From: CAITSH01 sp945892985
GTDB lineage: Bacteria; Pseudomonadota; Gammaproteobacteria; Burkholderiales; SG8-39
NCBI GenBank assembly: GCA_945892985.1
Contig: CAMDDU010000016.1
Location: 1-64,000 of the forward strand
Direction of reading: 5' to 3'
Length of the DNA stretch: 64,000 nt
Under the pieces are notes generated by a model that made no database searches, was not told the DNA's origin, and saw only the letters and a list, made by a program, of their open reading frames with translations. How positions within the stretch are numbered: position 1 is the stretch's first letter; each line of letters begins with the position of its first letter. The translations under genes and the position numbers were made by a program. Of this stretch, positions 53,098 through 62,412 are shown one piece after another.

Positions 53098-53111
53098 TGA
53101 CTTAACAGTCA
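53098..53111. promoter_or_regulatory. Inverted repeat in the LysR divergent promoter region
   Basis: TGACT-TAAC-AGTCA (5-bp perfect arms) lies 37 bp upstream of the LysR start and 97 bp upstream of the dehydrogenase start. LysR boxes are typically T-N11-A; this interval has T...A spaced that way, but the match is short. Confidence 0.35.
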
Positions 53112-53147
53112 AGCTTCAAATATCCAATCCGGGAAAAACATCGCGCC

Positions 53148-54044
53148 ATGATGGATTTACGCCATCTCGAAGTGTTTCACGCCATCATGCAGACCGGCTC
53201 GGTCACCGGCGCCGCACGCTTACTCAATGTGTCGCAGCCGGCGGTGAGTTCCGTGCTCAAGCACTGCGAAGCGCGCATGAAAATAAAACTATTCACGCGC
53301 AGCGGCGGACGGCTGCAGCCAACGCCCGAGGCGGTGGCGATTTTTCCGGATATCGCCGCCATTTACGGCCGCCTTGATGCGGTGGGTCGCCTGGTACAAG
53401 ATCTCGCCGGGGGAAGATTGGGCACACTGTCGGTCGCAGGCTCGTTTCCTATCGCCAACGGCTATCTCGCCAAGGCGGTGGCGACTTTTATCACCGAGCG
53501 GCCGGGCACGCGCGTGACGCTGCAGTCTATGACCTCGCCGCAAGTGGTGGAGCGCGTCGCCAGCCGCGAGGTCGAGTTGGGCGTCGCCTACGAACCGGTG
53601 GTCAACCCGGAAGTGGAGACCGAGGTGCTGGTCAGCACCGGTGTCGCCTGCGTGATGCGCGACGATCACCCGCTGGCCAAGCGCAGCGAGGTCGATGTGC
53701 ATGAACTGGAGGCCTATTCCATCATCACCTACCTGCCGCAAAACCTGTTGCGCGGCTACGTCGACCGCTACTTCAGCGAAGCGGGCATCGCACCGCACAT
53801 CAGCGTCGAGATCAGCGTGTCCCTGACCGGAATGACGCTCGCCTACTACGGTGCGGGCATCGCCCTGGTTGAACCGTATTTGCTCGAGTCGATGCCCGTA
53901 CCCGGTCTGGTGGCGCGGCCCTTGCGCCCGCGCATCGAGCTCAAGACCCTGCTGGTGCGCGCCCGCTCGGCGCCACGCTCGGCCATCATGGACACCTTTG
54001 TGCCGCACCTGAAAAAGACCGTGCTCGACATGCCAAGGCATTAG
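53148..54044 (+). CDS. LysR-family transcriptional regulator
   Basis: A 298-residue LTTR: N-terminal HTH LEVFHAIMQTGSVTGAARLLNVSQPAVSSVLKHCE, then a periplasmic-binding-like effector domain (residues about 90-295). Divergent from the isopropylmalate-dehydrogenase-like gene, so it most likely activates the 44-53 kb cluster with one of its organic acids as coinducer. ATG at 53148 or 53151 (MMDL/MDL). Confidence 0.9.
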   Translation: MMDLRHLEVFHAIMQTGSVTGAARLLNVSQPAVSSVLKHCEARMKIKLFTRSGGRLQPTPEAVAIFPDIAAIYGRLDAVGRLVQDLAGGRLGTLSVAGSFPIANGYLAKAVATFITERPGTRVTLQSMTSPQVVERVASREVELGVAYEPVVNPEVETEVLVSTGVACVMRDDHPLAKRSEVDVHELEAYSIITYLPQNLLRGYVDRYFSEAGIAPHISVEISVSLTGMTLAYYGAGIALVEPYLLESMPVPGLVARPLRPRIELKTLLVRARSAPRSAIMDTFVPHLKKTVLDMPRH

Positions 54045-54169
54045 CCCTTCTTATGGACGCCCCCGCAATAGCGATTGGACGCTTAAGGCAGGCCGGCAGC
54101 AGAATGACCGCAGTGACGCAAACATAGCGGGCCGACAAATTCGGCAACGCCGGCGAAAAGGCAAACAGC

Positions 54170-54961
54170 ATGAATTACACCACCTCCACCTTCAAATCGA
54201 TTCGCCACCAGGTCAGTGCGAAAGAATGGCAGGCGCGACTGGAACTTGCCGCCTGCTACCGGCTGGTCGATCGCTTCGACATGACCGACCTGATTTACAA
54301 CCACATCACGCTGCGCATCGCGGGCACCGATCACCTACTGATCAACCTGTACGGCCTGCTCTACAAGGAAATCACCGCATCCAGCCTGGTCAAGATCGAC
54401 CTTGCCGGCAACATCCTGTGGAAGCAGGACACCGACTACGGCATCAACCGTTCCGGCTATGTCATACACGGCTGCATTCATGAGGCGCGGCCGGACGTTA
54501 AATGCGTCATCCATACCCACACGCGTGCCGGCATGGCCGTGTCGGCGATGAAATGCGGCCTGCTGACCTTGAGCCAGACCGGCATCCGCTTTGTCGATCA
54601 CATCGGCTATCACGACTATGAGGGGCCGGCCATAGACCTGGCCGAACGCGAACGTCTGGTCGCCCACCTCGGACAACACAGCGCGCTGGTGTTGCGCAAC
54701 CACGGCCTGCTCACCTGCGGCCCCAGTGCAGGGGAAGCCTTCAACCTGCTCTACAACCTGGAGCTCGCCTGCCGCACCCAGGTCGATGCCATGGCCGCCG
54801 GCACCGACCTCACCATTCCATCGGAGGCGGTGCTGGCCAAGACCGCGCACCTGTACCAACCCGGCGCGCGCCGGCCCTACGGCGTGCTCGAATGGCATGC
54901 CATGCTGCGCTTGCTTGAGGCCGAAGCGGGCCAGTCGGGCTTTCCACCCTACTCGAACTGA
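54170..54961 (+). CDS. Class II aldolase/adducin family protein
   Basis: A 263-residue protein with the zinc-site pattern VIHTHTRAGMAVSAM (His-x-His) and VLRNHGLLTCG (His), as in fuculose-1-phosphate aldolase/adducin members. The N-terminus AACYRLVDRFDMTDLIYNHITLR is typical. Many members of this size act on organic acids or are of unknown role. It stands 125 bp after the LysR gene and 414 bp before the CDF gene. Confidence 0.87.
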   Translation: MNYTTSTFKSIRHQVSAKEWQARLELAACYRLVDRFDMTDLIYNHITLRIAGTDHLLINLYGLLYKEITASSLVKIDLAGNILWKQDTDYGINRSGYVIHGCIHEARPDVKCVIHTHTRAGMAVSAMKCGLLTLSQTGIRFVDHIGYHDYEGPAIDLAERERLVAHLGQHSALVLRNHGLLTCGPSAGEAFNLLYNLELACRTQVDAMAAGTDLTIPSEAVLAKTAHLYQPGARRPYGVLEWHAMLRLLEAEAGQSGFPPYSN

Positions 54962-55034
54962 CTGCCATAGCGGCATGTTTGAGACGCGCGCCTAGCCAGG
55001 GCTATGGCGTGGCTTTTGGCGGCGCCATCCCATC

Positions 55035-55224
55035 GTCCTTGTGAGCGCCGTCGCAACACCACAAGATTGCCGCGTCGGCTTCGCCTCCTCGCAATGACAG
55101 GTATTTTTGTCCTTGCGAGCATCCCTTTGTCCTTGCGAGCGCAGCGAAGCAATCCCGTCGTCCTTGTGACCGTCGTCGCAACACCACTAGATTGCCGCGT
55201 CGGCTTCGCCTCCTCGCAATGACA
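55035..55224. repeat. Two GTCATTGCGAG-type palindromic elements
   Basis: Two diverged copies of the palindromic family, 55035-55098 and 55129-55224, share the stretch AGATTGCCGCGTCGGCTTCG then CCTCCTCGCAATGAC. They fill most of the 414-bp gene-free gap 54962-55375; nothing else is seen there. Confidence 0.75.
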
Positions 55225-55375
55225 TGGCCTTGTTATACCCCGCTGGTTTGCGCTGCATCAAGGCGGGCACGGCGCCGGCGGGCGACAATGGCCTCACTGC
55301 TGCCGACACGGCTTTCACCCCTTGAGCCAGTCCGGATACACTATCCGGGGAAACTGAGGAATCTGTGCCGAAACC

Positions 55376-56353
55376 ATGAAATACACCGACTTCACCGACG
55401 ATCCCGAAGACACCGAGCACACGCCGCAGGAGCGCGCCGCGGCGGCCTCGCGCAGCACCTGGGTCAGCGTGGGTGTGAATGTGGTGCTGACCTTTACGCA
55501 GATCTCCGTTGGCCTGCTGTCCAAGTCCCAGGGCCTGGTGGCCGATGGTATTCATTCGCTGTCCGACCTGGTCGCCGATTTTGTCGTCCTGTTCGCCAGC
55601 CACCACAGCAAAAAAGACGCCGACACGGACCACCCTTACGGCCACCAGCGCTTCGAAACCGCCGCCTCGCTGGCGCTGGGGGGATTGCTCCTTGCCGTGG
55701 GCGCCGGCATGTTATGGTCGGCCTTTCACAAACTGGAGGCACCGGAAACAGTGCCCACAGTGCATATCGCCGCGCTATGGGTGGCCATAGGCGCGCTCGC
55801 CGCCAAGGAAGCCTTATTCCGCTACATGCTGGCGGTGGCCAAGCGGGTCAAGTCGGGCATGCTGGTGGCCAACGCCTGGCACGCGCGCTCGGACGCCGCC
55901 TCTTCGCTGGTGGTGAGTGTGGGCATCGTCGGCAATCTTGCCGGCTATCCTATCCTCGACCCGATTGCCGCGCTGATAGTCGGCTTCATGGTGACCCGAA
56001 TGGGCTGGACCTTCGGCTGGGATGCGCTGCACGACCTGATGGATCGCGCCGCGGATGAAAAAGAGGTGGCGGCCATCCGCCACACGCTGCAACAGACGCC
56101 GGGCATACGCAACGTGCACGATGTGCATACGCGCAAGATGGGCGACATGATTATTGTCGATGCCCACCTGGAGGTGGACGCCTCGATCAGCGTCGAGGCC
56201 GGTCACGACATCGCCGTCGAGGCGCAGCGCCGCGTCATGGCAAGCCACCGTGTGCTCAGCCTGATGACGCACATAGATCCATGGCGCAGACCCGACCTTG
56301 ATCACGCCTCTTCCGCCTCACCCCCGAGTTCTGCCAAATCCAGCCTGGAATAA
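55376..56353 (+). CDS. Cation diffusion facilitator (CDF) metal exporter
   Basis: A 325-residue CDF transporter: GLVADGIHSLSDLVADFVV (HxxxD of TM2), TDHPYGHQRFETAASLALGG between helices 2 and 3, AWHARSDAASSLVV (HxxxD of TM5) and a cytoplasmic C-terminal domain (LMDRAADEKEVAAIRHTLQQ ... VDAHLEVDASISVEAGH). It exports Zn2+ or Fe2+/Mn2+ by proton antiport. Cytoplasmic start METHKYTDFTDD-like acidic N-terminus (MKYTDFTDDPEDTE). Confidence 0.92.
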   Translation: MKYTDFTDDPEDTEHTPQERAAAASRSTWVSVGVNVVLTFTQISVGLLSKSQGLVADGIHSLSDLVADFVVLFASHHSKKDADTDHPYGHQRFETAASLALGGLLLAVGAGMLWSAFHKLEAPETVPTVHIAALWVAIGALAAKEALFRYMLAVAKRVKSGMLVANAWHARSDAASSLVVSVGIVGNLAGYPILDPIAALIVGFMVTRMGWTFGWDALHDLMDRAADEKEVAAIRHTLQQTPGIRNVHDVHTRKMGDMIIVDAHLEVDASISVEAGHDIAVEAQRRVMASHRVLSLMTHIDPWRRPDLDHASSASPPSSAKSSLE

Positions 56354-56505
56354 GCCGCGTCGGCGCCCTGCGCCACGCCGGGACTTATCGCACTTGCGCC
56401 TGAAACCTCACGAGAACGCCAGGCACCTGGATGAGGAAACACCACAACCGGCAACGCCAGAACCAAGCCGCCGCATAGCGCAAGAAGGGCTGCGGGCCGG
56501 TCGGC

Positions 56506-56889
56506 TTATGGCGTTGCGCTCGGATCCATGCCTATCGCCTTGTACAAGTCTTCCATCAGGAAAGGCTTGGTAAGCACGCTGTCAAATCCAATCTGGAGAA
56601 AATTCTCGGCGTCCTTTTTTGAAGCATGCGCGGTGCACGCCACGATTCGAACATCTTTGCCATGCGGGTGTCGGCGCACGATCTGGCACAACTCGAGGCC
56701 ACTGACCTCGGGCATGCTGATATCCATCAAGATCACATCAAATGAGCGCACCTCAAGCGCGCGCAGGCACTCGGCGGCGTTCTGCGCATGCGCGATCAGG
56801 GCGATACCGCGCCGCTTGAGCATGCGCTCGACCAGCCTGCGATTGTCCGTATTATCGTCAACCACCAGAATCGAGGCGGGCTGGGTCAT
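56506..56889 (-). CDS. Single-domain response regulator (REC)
   Basis: A 127-residue receiver domain: ASILVVDDNTDNRRLVERML, phospho-acceptor Asp in VILMDISMP and Lys in VLTKPFLMEDLYK. There is no output domain. It overlaps the sensor kinase gene by four bases (ATGA), so it is probably part of the same phosphorelay as a CheY-like intermediate or sink. Confidence 0.9.
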   Translation of the reverse strand: MTQPASILVVDDNTDNRRLVERMLKRRGIALIAHAQNAAECLRALEVRSFDVILMDISMPEVSGLELCQIVRRHPHGKDVRIVACTAHASKKDAENFLQIGFDSVLTKPFLMEDLYKAIGMDPSATP

Positions 56890-58622
56890 TGCTTGCCTTC
56901 CGAAATTACCGCTTCCATGGACCGCAATGGCAGCGTAAGCCAGAAAATGCTGCCCTCGCCAACACGCGACGAAAGACCGATTTCGCCGCCCAGCAAGGAC
57001 GCCAGTTGCCGCGCAAGCGAAAGTCCTAGCCCCGTCCCGCGGATACTGCGTGTCTCGAACTGTTGGACCTGGGTGTAGCTGTTGAACACCCGCCCCTGAT
57101 CCTCGACCGAAATACCCCGGCCGGTGTCCTTTACCTCGACAAGAAGGTGCGCGGCATTCACAACAACCCTGACACTGACCGAGCCCTTGTCGGTGAACTT
57201 CAGTGCATTGCTCACAAGGTTATGCAAAATCTGCTTGAGCAAGGTGTCGTCTGTAACAACCAGTTCGGGCACCTGCGGATCAACACGCAGGTTCAGCGCC
57301 AACCCCCTCTGCGCCGCGTCGGCCGCGTGCAACTTGATAATCTCATCGAACAGGGCGCGGACAGTCACCTGGCTCATTTCCGCCAGCTGCACGCCCAACT
57401 CAGCCTTGGAAAGATCCAGCACATCATTGACAATTTCCAGCAGATGCTTGGCGCTCTGATGTATCGACTCAGCGCTTTCCATCGCATCTTCAGGCAGCGT
57501 CTCCAGCGCCAGCAACTGGGAGTGGCCAAGAATGCCGTGCAAAGGGGTGCGCAGTTCATGCGATATGTTGGCGAAAAACTGCGATTTTGATTCTTCCGCC
57601 TGCTTTGCCAGCGCAATGCTCCTGGTCAGATCGATATTGGAGCTTGCCAGACGCCGGTTCAGCATCTGCGTGCGCGCGGAAAGAAAAAACAGCAACAGCA
57701 AGATCATGATGATCAGTGCGGCCGTCGCAGGCGCATACGACACATAACCACCGAGGTATTTGGACTCTATCTCGGCAAACGACAATTGCACCGTGACATA
57801 CAGTGACAGCTTGGGAATTTGTTGAAAAGCCAGCAGGCGGCGCTCGCCGTCGATAGGGCTTTCGATCTCGGCAAAGCCGTTGTTGCTCGCCAGTATCGCG
57901 CCAAACCACGGTAATTTGCTGACGTTCTGGCCGAAGGTGAACCCGCCCTTGTCCACGCGGATACGGGTAATGCCGTCAAAACCGCTGAGACTCACCACCC
58001 CGGAATCACCAACCAGGCGCCGGTACACCGCGCTGAATTCCTCGGGGTTGATGGAAATCACCGTCACACCGAGAAATTTTCCCGCGGCCGAATCAACGCG
58101 ACGCGACAGTTGCAGCGTCAGTTTCTTCGACGCACGCCCTATCACCGGTTCGCTGATATAGAGAAAATCCTTGCCGTCGCCGTCGGCGTGCACCCGAAAG
58201 TGCTTGCGGTCGGACAAGTCCACCGGCTTGGAACCGGGCACCGTACTGAACACCAACAAGCCGGTCTGGTCGATGAGGCCGAACTGGGTGTACAAATCCG
58301 GATCAATCTCCTTGTACAGCCGCGCGAACGCTGCAAACTTTTCGCCCCTGACGTACTGCAGGCGCATCACCCGTCCGATCTGGTCGGCCTGCTCGATGGT
58401 GCGCTCGATATGCTGGGCCAGCGCAACCGACACCGAGCGCATGTTTTCCTCGGCGCGCGCCCGCGCCTGCACGCGCGCATTGTCCAATAGTACAAAATAA
58501 CTCGCCACCACCGCCGCAATGGCGATCAACGTGACCACCGCCTTCAACCACAGGGCGTAGGTGTCGAACGTCCGGGCGCGGGCGACCGTCACCGCCGCCG
58601 GGGAGTTTTCTGCGCCGCTCAA
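56886..58622 (-). CDS. Sensor histidine kinase with Cache-type periplasmic domain
   Basis: A 578-residue kinase. TM1 (LWLKAVVTLIAIAAVVASYF, about 22-42), a dCache-like periplasmic sensing region (about 50-300; YTQFGLIDQTGLLVFST), TM2 (YAPATAALIIMILLLLFFLS), a short coiled region, then HisKA with SHELRTPLHGILGHS and HATPase with ILHNLVSNALKF, VKDTGRGIS and GTGLGLSLAR. TTG at 58622 overlaps the stop of the OmpR regulator and follows GGTGGAG, so it is taken as start. Confidence 0.9.
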   Translation of the reverse strand: MSGAENSPAAVTVARARTFDTYALWLKAVVTLIAIAAVVASYFVLLDNARVQARARAEENMRSVSVALAQHIERTIEQADQIGRVMRLQYVRGEKFAAFARLYKEIDPDLYTQFGLIDQTGLLVFSTVPGSKPVDLSDRKHFRVHADGDGKDFLYISEPVIGRASKKLTLQLSRRVDSAAGKFLGVTVISINPEEFSAVYRRLVGDSGVVSLSGFDGITRIRVDKGGFTFGQNVSKLPWFGAILASNNGFAEIESPIDGERRLLAFQQIPKLSLYVTVQLSFAEIESKYLGGYVSYAPATAALIIMILLLLFFLSARTQMLNRRLASSNIDLTRSIALAKQAEESKSQFFANISHELRTPLHGILGHSQLLALETLPEDAMESAESIHQSAKHLLEIVNDVLDLSKAELGVQLAEMSQVTVRALFDEIIKLHAADAAQRGLALNLRVDPQVPELVVTDDTLLKQILHNLVSNALKFTDKGSVSVRVVVNAAHLLVEVKDTGRGISVEDQGRVFNSYTQVQQFETRSIRGTGLGLSLARQLASLLGGEIGLSSRVGEGSIFWLTLPLRSMEAVISEGKQ

Positions 58623-59368
58623 TCGATTATCTCCACCGGCAATTTGCTGCGCAGTGAATAGCCAACCCCGCGCTTGCTGGCCAGCATCCCCTTGGGGCAG
58701 CCCACGGCAGCCAGCTTGGATCGCAGATGGCTGATATGCACGGCGACGGCGCGTTTGTCCGGATCCCATTCCTGCCCCGAGGCAAGACGCGACAGCGACT
58801 CGTGCGAGATGGGATCGGGGCTGCTCTGGCACAAGGCCAGGAGCAACTGCAACTCCCTTTCCGTCAACGCGGCAACCCTGCGGCGCTTGCCGCCGATTGT
58901 CCGCTCCCAGATATCCACCGTGCAGCCGTCAAAACGGATGTGGCGCGGCTCGCGCGAAGCGCCCGCCGCCACGGGCACCGACGCAGACGCGGAGCGGCGC
59001 AGCGCATTTCTCAGCCTCGCCCGCAGGACCTCGGCCTGGAAAGGCTTGGTCACGTAATCATCCGCGCCGCTGTTCAGGCCGGCCGTAACCGTTTCAGCGG
59101 ACGAGAGCCCAGACAGCAAGACCAGCGGGATGCGCGAGCGCGCCCGGATGCCCATGGCGATGCTGATGCCATCCTCGCCCGGCAGCACGATATCGAGCAG
59201 CACCACATCAAGCTCATCCAGCCGGATCGCTTTGTTGAGCATCTTCCCGGACTCGAAAAAAATCACGGTGAACTCGGCATCCAACACGCGACCCAACAGC
59301 GTGCGCATCGCAGCGTCGTCCTCGAGAACCGCAACACGCGGCTTGCTGCTATCGGTGGAAGAGGTCAT
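58619..59368 (-). CDS. OmpR-family response regulator
   Basis: A 249-residue regulator: REC domain with VAVLEDDAAMRTLL, phospho-Asp in VVLLDIVLPGEDG and Lys in VTKPFQAEVL, then an OmpR winged helix (ALTERELQLLLALCQSSPDP ... DKRAVAVHISHLRSKLAA ... RGVGYSL). It is the first gene of the three-gene minus-strand set REC-wHTH, histidine kinase, REC. Confidence 0.9.
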   Translation of the reverse strand: MTSSTDSSKPRVAVLEDDAAMRTLLGRVLDAEFTVIFFESGKMLNKAIRLDELDVVLLDIVLPGEDGISIAMGIRARSRIPLVLLSGLSSAETVTAGLNSGADDYVTKPFQAEVLRARLRNALRRSASASVPVAAGASREPRHIRFDGCTVDIWERTIGGKRRRVAALTERELQLLLALCQSSPDPISHESLSRLASGQEWDPDKRAVAVHISHLRSKLAAVGCPKGMLASKRGVGYSLRSKLPVEIID

Positions 59369-59752
59369 GGTTTGACGAGATTTTATTTGAACCGGTCTTG
59401 CCTGAAGAAAAATTCCGCTGCGCCTGTGCCAGACTGCCGCCGCAGCTTAACTTTGAGCGGGGGGCAGCAACCAGACTACGCCCTTAAGCAATAAATCTTT
59501 GCAAATCTTAACCTATCTCGCAGGTAACACAGATTAAAATAAAAAAATAGTTAAAGCCTTGTGCCGCTTCCTGTTTTACCTTTACCCCTTTGCCTTTTAC
59601 CTTTTGTGCGTTGCGGTGCGTTGCGCTACGTGGCGGCGCACATCACCCCGACACCCCGACACCGGGCCAGCCCTCGCTTCTGAACAGGGCACGGTCATTC
59701 GCACCGCCGCCGCGACGCCTGCAGTCCTGATGTTCTCCGGCAAAGTAGCGAT
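59369..59752. other. Intergenic region between divergent signalling genes
   Basis: 384 bp without a gene. An AT-rich patch at 59490-59560 probably holds promoters for both flanking signalling units, followed by a CTTTTACC-rich simple repeat at 59570-59603. No confident boxes. Confidence 0.4.
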
Positions 59753-60532
59753 ATGGTGACAAGGAAGGTGCGCCGGAAAATCAGCGACACGCAATGCACC
59801 GATGAACCCCCGTCGGGCGTCCTGGCCCTGCACCGTGAAACGGTTTCCAGCCTCGCCAGGCTGGCGCGCAGCACCGCGCATGCCATGAACAATTTTCTCT
59901 CCGTCTCACGGGGAAATATCGAGCTGCTGTGCGAGCGGCTCGATGATGCAGAATCGCGTGAGCTGGCCGGCGAAGCGCTATCGGGCTTGAACAGCGCCGA
60001 GCGCCTTTCGGGAAGTTTTTGCGCACTCTCCGCCCCGGCTGAATTCACCGCACGCCCCGTCAATCCGGTCGCGTTCATGCAACAACAGCTTGAAACGCTG
60101 GGCGGCTTGTCCGGTGAACTCGAGGTCGAGGCGCAGATCGGAAGCGACGGCGGCTATATTCTCACCGACCCGCATTACCTTGAAATGGCGCTCAACGCCT
60201 TGCTGCTGAATGCCCACGAAGCCATGGAACACATGCCGGTGCGCCGGGTGCGTTGCGCGCTTATTTACGATAACGACATTCCGCAATCGGTCGCGTTTGT
60301 TGTCACCGATTCGGGGCCCGGTATTCCGGACAAGCTCAAAAACCGCGTCTTCAATGGTGGGTATTCAAGCAAAGCCAATACGCATACCGGACTTGGCCTG
60401 TGGTTTGTGCGCGCCTTCGCCATGGCATCGGGCGGCACCGCCAGCCTTGCCGACGGCGATGGCGACCTGGGCGGCGCGCGTTTCGCCATCCGCCTTCCCG
60501 TTGTAGCGGTCAAGCCGGCGCGACCGCAATAG
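59753..60532 (+). CDS. Cytosolic histidine kinase-like ATPase
   Basis: A 259-residue soluble kinase without sensor. The dimerisation helix has LARSTAHAMNNFLSVSRGNI (His followed by N in the NtrB-like HxxxN pattern) and the ATPase core has MALNALLLNAHEAM (N-box), VTDSGPGIPD (G1), and SKANTHTGLGLWFVRAF (G2). It may phosphorylate one of the receivers encoded next to it. It is divergent from the OmpR gene and convergent with the HD-GYP-like gene. Confidence 0.85.
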   Translation: MVTRKVRRKISDTQCTDEPPSGVLALHRETVSSLARLARSTAHAMNNFLSVSRGNIELLCERLDDAESRELAGEALSGLNSAERLSGSFCALSAPAEFTARPVNPVAFMQQQLETLGGLSGELEVEAQIGSDGGYILTDPHYLEMALNALLLNAHEAMEHMPVRRVRCALIYDNDIPQSVAFVVTDSGPGIPDKLKNRVFNGGYSSKANTHTGLGLWFVRAFAMASGGTASLADGDGDLGGARFAIRLPVVAVKPARPQ

Positions 60533-60567
60533 GCCGGCCCTCACCCGCGCTACCCGTTTCAAACCAT

Positions 60568-61902
60568 CTAAGCCTGCACCCGTACCCTCACCTCCAGCGG
60601 ATTGGCATCGTTGTGTTCGTAGTTGCGGATTTTTTGGATCAGCGAGGCATCCAGCACATGGTCGCGTGACAGCAACAACAAGCCCTCGCGCGTGGTCAGG
60701 TCGCGGGCGAGCACCATGCCGCACTGCAGCGCCGCGACAGAGAGGTGTTTTTCGGCCTGGGGTGTTGCCCGCTTGGGTTCGGCGCCGATAAGGGCAACCA
60801 GCGCATCCACCACCTGCGGGTCGTAACGTCGCCCGCGGTCGGTCAGAATAAACTGCCGCGCCTCGGATTCGCTCAGCGCCACGTTGGTCACGGTACCGCG
60901 CTGCAAGCCCTCAAAGTCACGCGCCACCGCGATGATGCGCGAGCCGATAGAAAATTTTTCGCCGGCGAGCCGGTCCGGATAACCCATGCCGTCACAGCGC
61001 TCGAACTGGCTGCGTATCAGGTGTGCCGCGGCATCGAGCTGGTCGAGCGCCATCAACGCCGCCTCGCCTTTCACCGGGTGCTTGCAAAACGCCGCCTGGT
61101 CTTCCTGGCTGAGGTGCGCAAACGGCCGCTTGAGCAGGCGGTCGGGCAGCGACAGTTTGCCGATGTCGCGCAACAGCGCGGCGACCACGACATCTTGCTG
61201 CTCGGACTCGGACAGATTGAGCCGCAGCGCAATACGCCGCGCCATATCGGCGATGCGGCGCGACTGCCCGCTGGTATCGCCCTGGCGCAGTTCTATCAGG
61301 TTGGAGAAAACGGCGATGGACGCGGTGAAATTTCTCTTCAGCTTGTTGTGCGCGAGCGTCAGCGAAGTGATGGCCTTTTGCAGCGAGGCCGTGCGTTGCG
61401 CCACCACATCCTCGAGCCCGGCGTTAAGCGCCTTGAGCTCAAGGTTTTGCTCTTTAGTCAGCGCCTCGAGTCTGGCCTTGTCGCGCGCCAGTCCGCGCAC
61501 CTGCAGGGCCTGGCGCACCAGCAGCAGCACATCGCCGTCGCGCCAGGGCTTGGCAATATAGCGGTAGATTTCGCCGCGATTGATGGCGGCAATGGTGCCC
61601 TTGATATCTTGCACGCCGGTGAGCAGGATGCGTATGGTCGCAGGCCAACGCTCGCGCACAGCGGCCAGAAACTCCGCGCCGTCCATGTGCGGCATGGTCA
61701 GGTCCGAAATCACCAGGTCCACTTCCTGCGCCGCGAGCAATTCAAGCCCCTTCCCGCCGCTGTCCGCCGTCAGCACCTCGAAGCCGTGCGAACGCAGCAT
61801 CTTCGACATCAGCGTGATCACGCCGGGTGTGTCGTCAACCAGCAGCAGCGTCGCCGGCTTTGCCGGTAAATGCTCGCTCAGGTGTACGTTGCCCAGATCC
61901 AA
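60568..61902 (-). CDS. REC protein with degenerate HD-GYP domain
   Basis: A 444-residue RpfG-like architecture: REC (1-130; LLVDDTPGVITLM, phospho-Asp D67 in LVISDLTMP, K118 in YIAKPW), a coiled-coil (about 138-195), then an HD-GYP-type domain (200-400). The fold is recognisable (ALLRDIGKLSLPD at 242-254, KHPVKGEAAL, ERCDGMGYPDRLAG), but the HD pair is RD (R245), the HHE motif is SQFE (298-301) and the first His is Ser; only H275 of the His ligands remains. Cyclic-di-GMP hydrolysis is therefore unlikely. TTG start at 61902 behind GGAG. Confidence 0.85.
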   Translation of the reverse strand: MDLGNVHLSEHLPAKPATLLLVDDTPGVITLMSKMLRSHGFEVLTADSGGKGLELLAAQEVDLVISDLTMPHMDGAEFLAAVRERWPATIRILLTGVQDIKGTIAAINRGEIYRYIAKPWRDGDVLLLVRQALQVRGLARDKARLEALTKEQNLELKALNAGLEDVVAQRTASLQKAITSLTLAHNKLKRNFTASIAVFSNLIELRQGDTSGQSRRIADMARRIALRLNLSESEQQDVVVAALLRDIGKLSLPDRLLKRPFAHLSQEDQAAFCKHPVKGEAALMALDQLDAAAHLIRSQFERCDGMGYPDRLAGEKFSIGSRIIAVARDFEGLQRGTVTNVALSESEARQFILTDRGRRYDPQVVDALVALIGAEPKRATPQAEKHLSVAALQCGMVLARDLTTREGLLLLSRDHVLDASLIQKIRNYEHNDANPLEVRVRVQA

Positions 61903-62412
61903 GCCTAACTCCGTTTCTCGCCTTGTCGTTTTGATGGCGGCGCAGCGCGCCGGTATCGCAACAGGTTTAAAAAATCTTTTTTATCCACAATTTTTCCCAC
62001 GTTTCTTCCGCGTTTTTTGCGCGCCTTTTACACCGCTTATGCACGCACATTGTTTGCATGCAAATACGCTGCACGCACCTGCTCATAGTGCGAGCTCACG
62101 CAGCCTTACTGCCCTGCCGCGCAAGGCAAGGCGTAATGCCACAAAAGACTTATCGGCAAGATGCGCGAAAACCTGAGGGCACCCGAGAGAGGCCTGAGGG
62201 GAGCCTCGGGGAAAAACAGGGGGAATGCAGCGAAGAGCCACGGCCGCCGCGGGTGTCCGCGCATTCGCCCCACCCCGGCGCGCCACAAAACACTGCAATG
62301 CAATGCAATCGGCCGAGGGCAGATTGGTCTGTCGGTGGGGTGTATTACGCGCGCGTATTACTAACTTTTTTCCACCTTATTGCCACGCTATTGCCACCCT
62401 ATTGCCACGCTA
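61903..62412. other. Gene-free region with an 11-bp tandem repeat
   Basis: 510 bp without a credible gene. Three units of ATTGCCACGCT (one with CCT ending) lie at 62379-62411, directly before the D-aminoacylase remnant. The rest is unremarkable, with an AT-rich part at 61965-62030. Confidence 0.5.
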
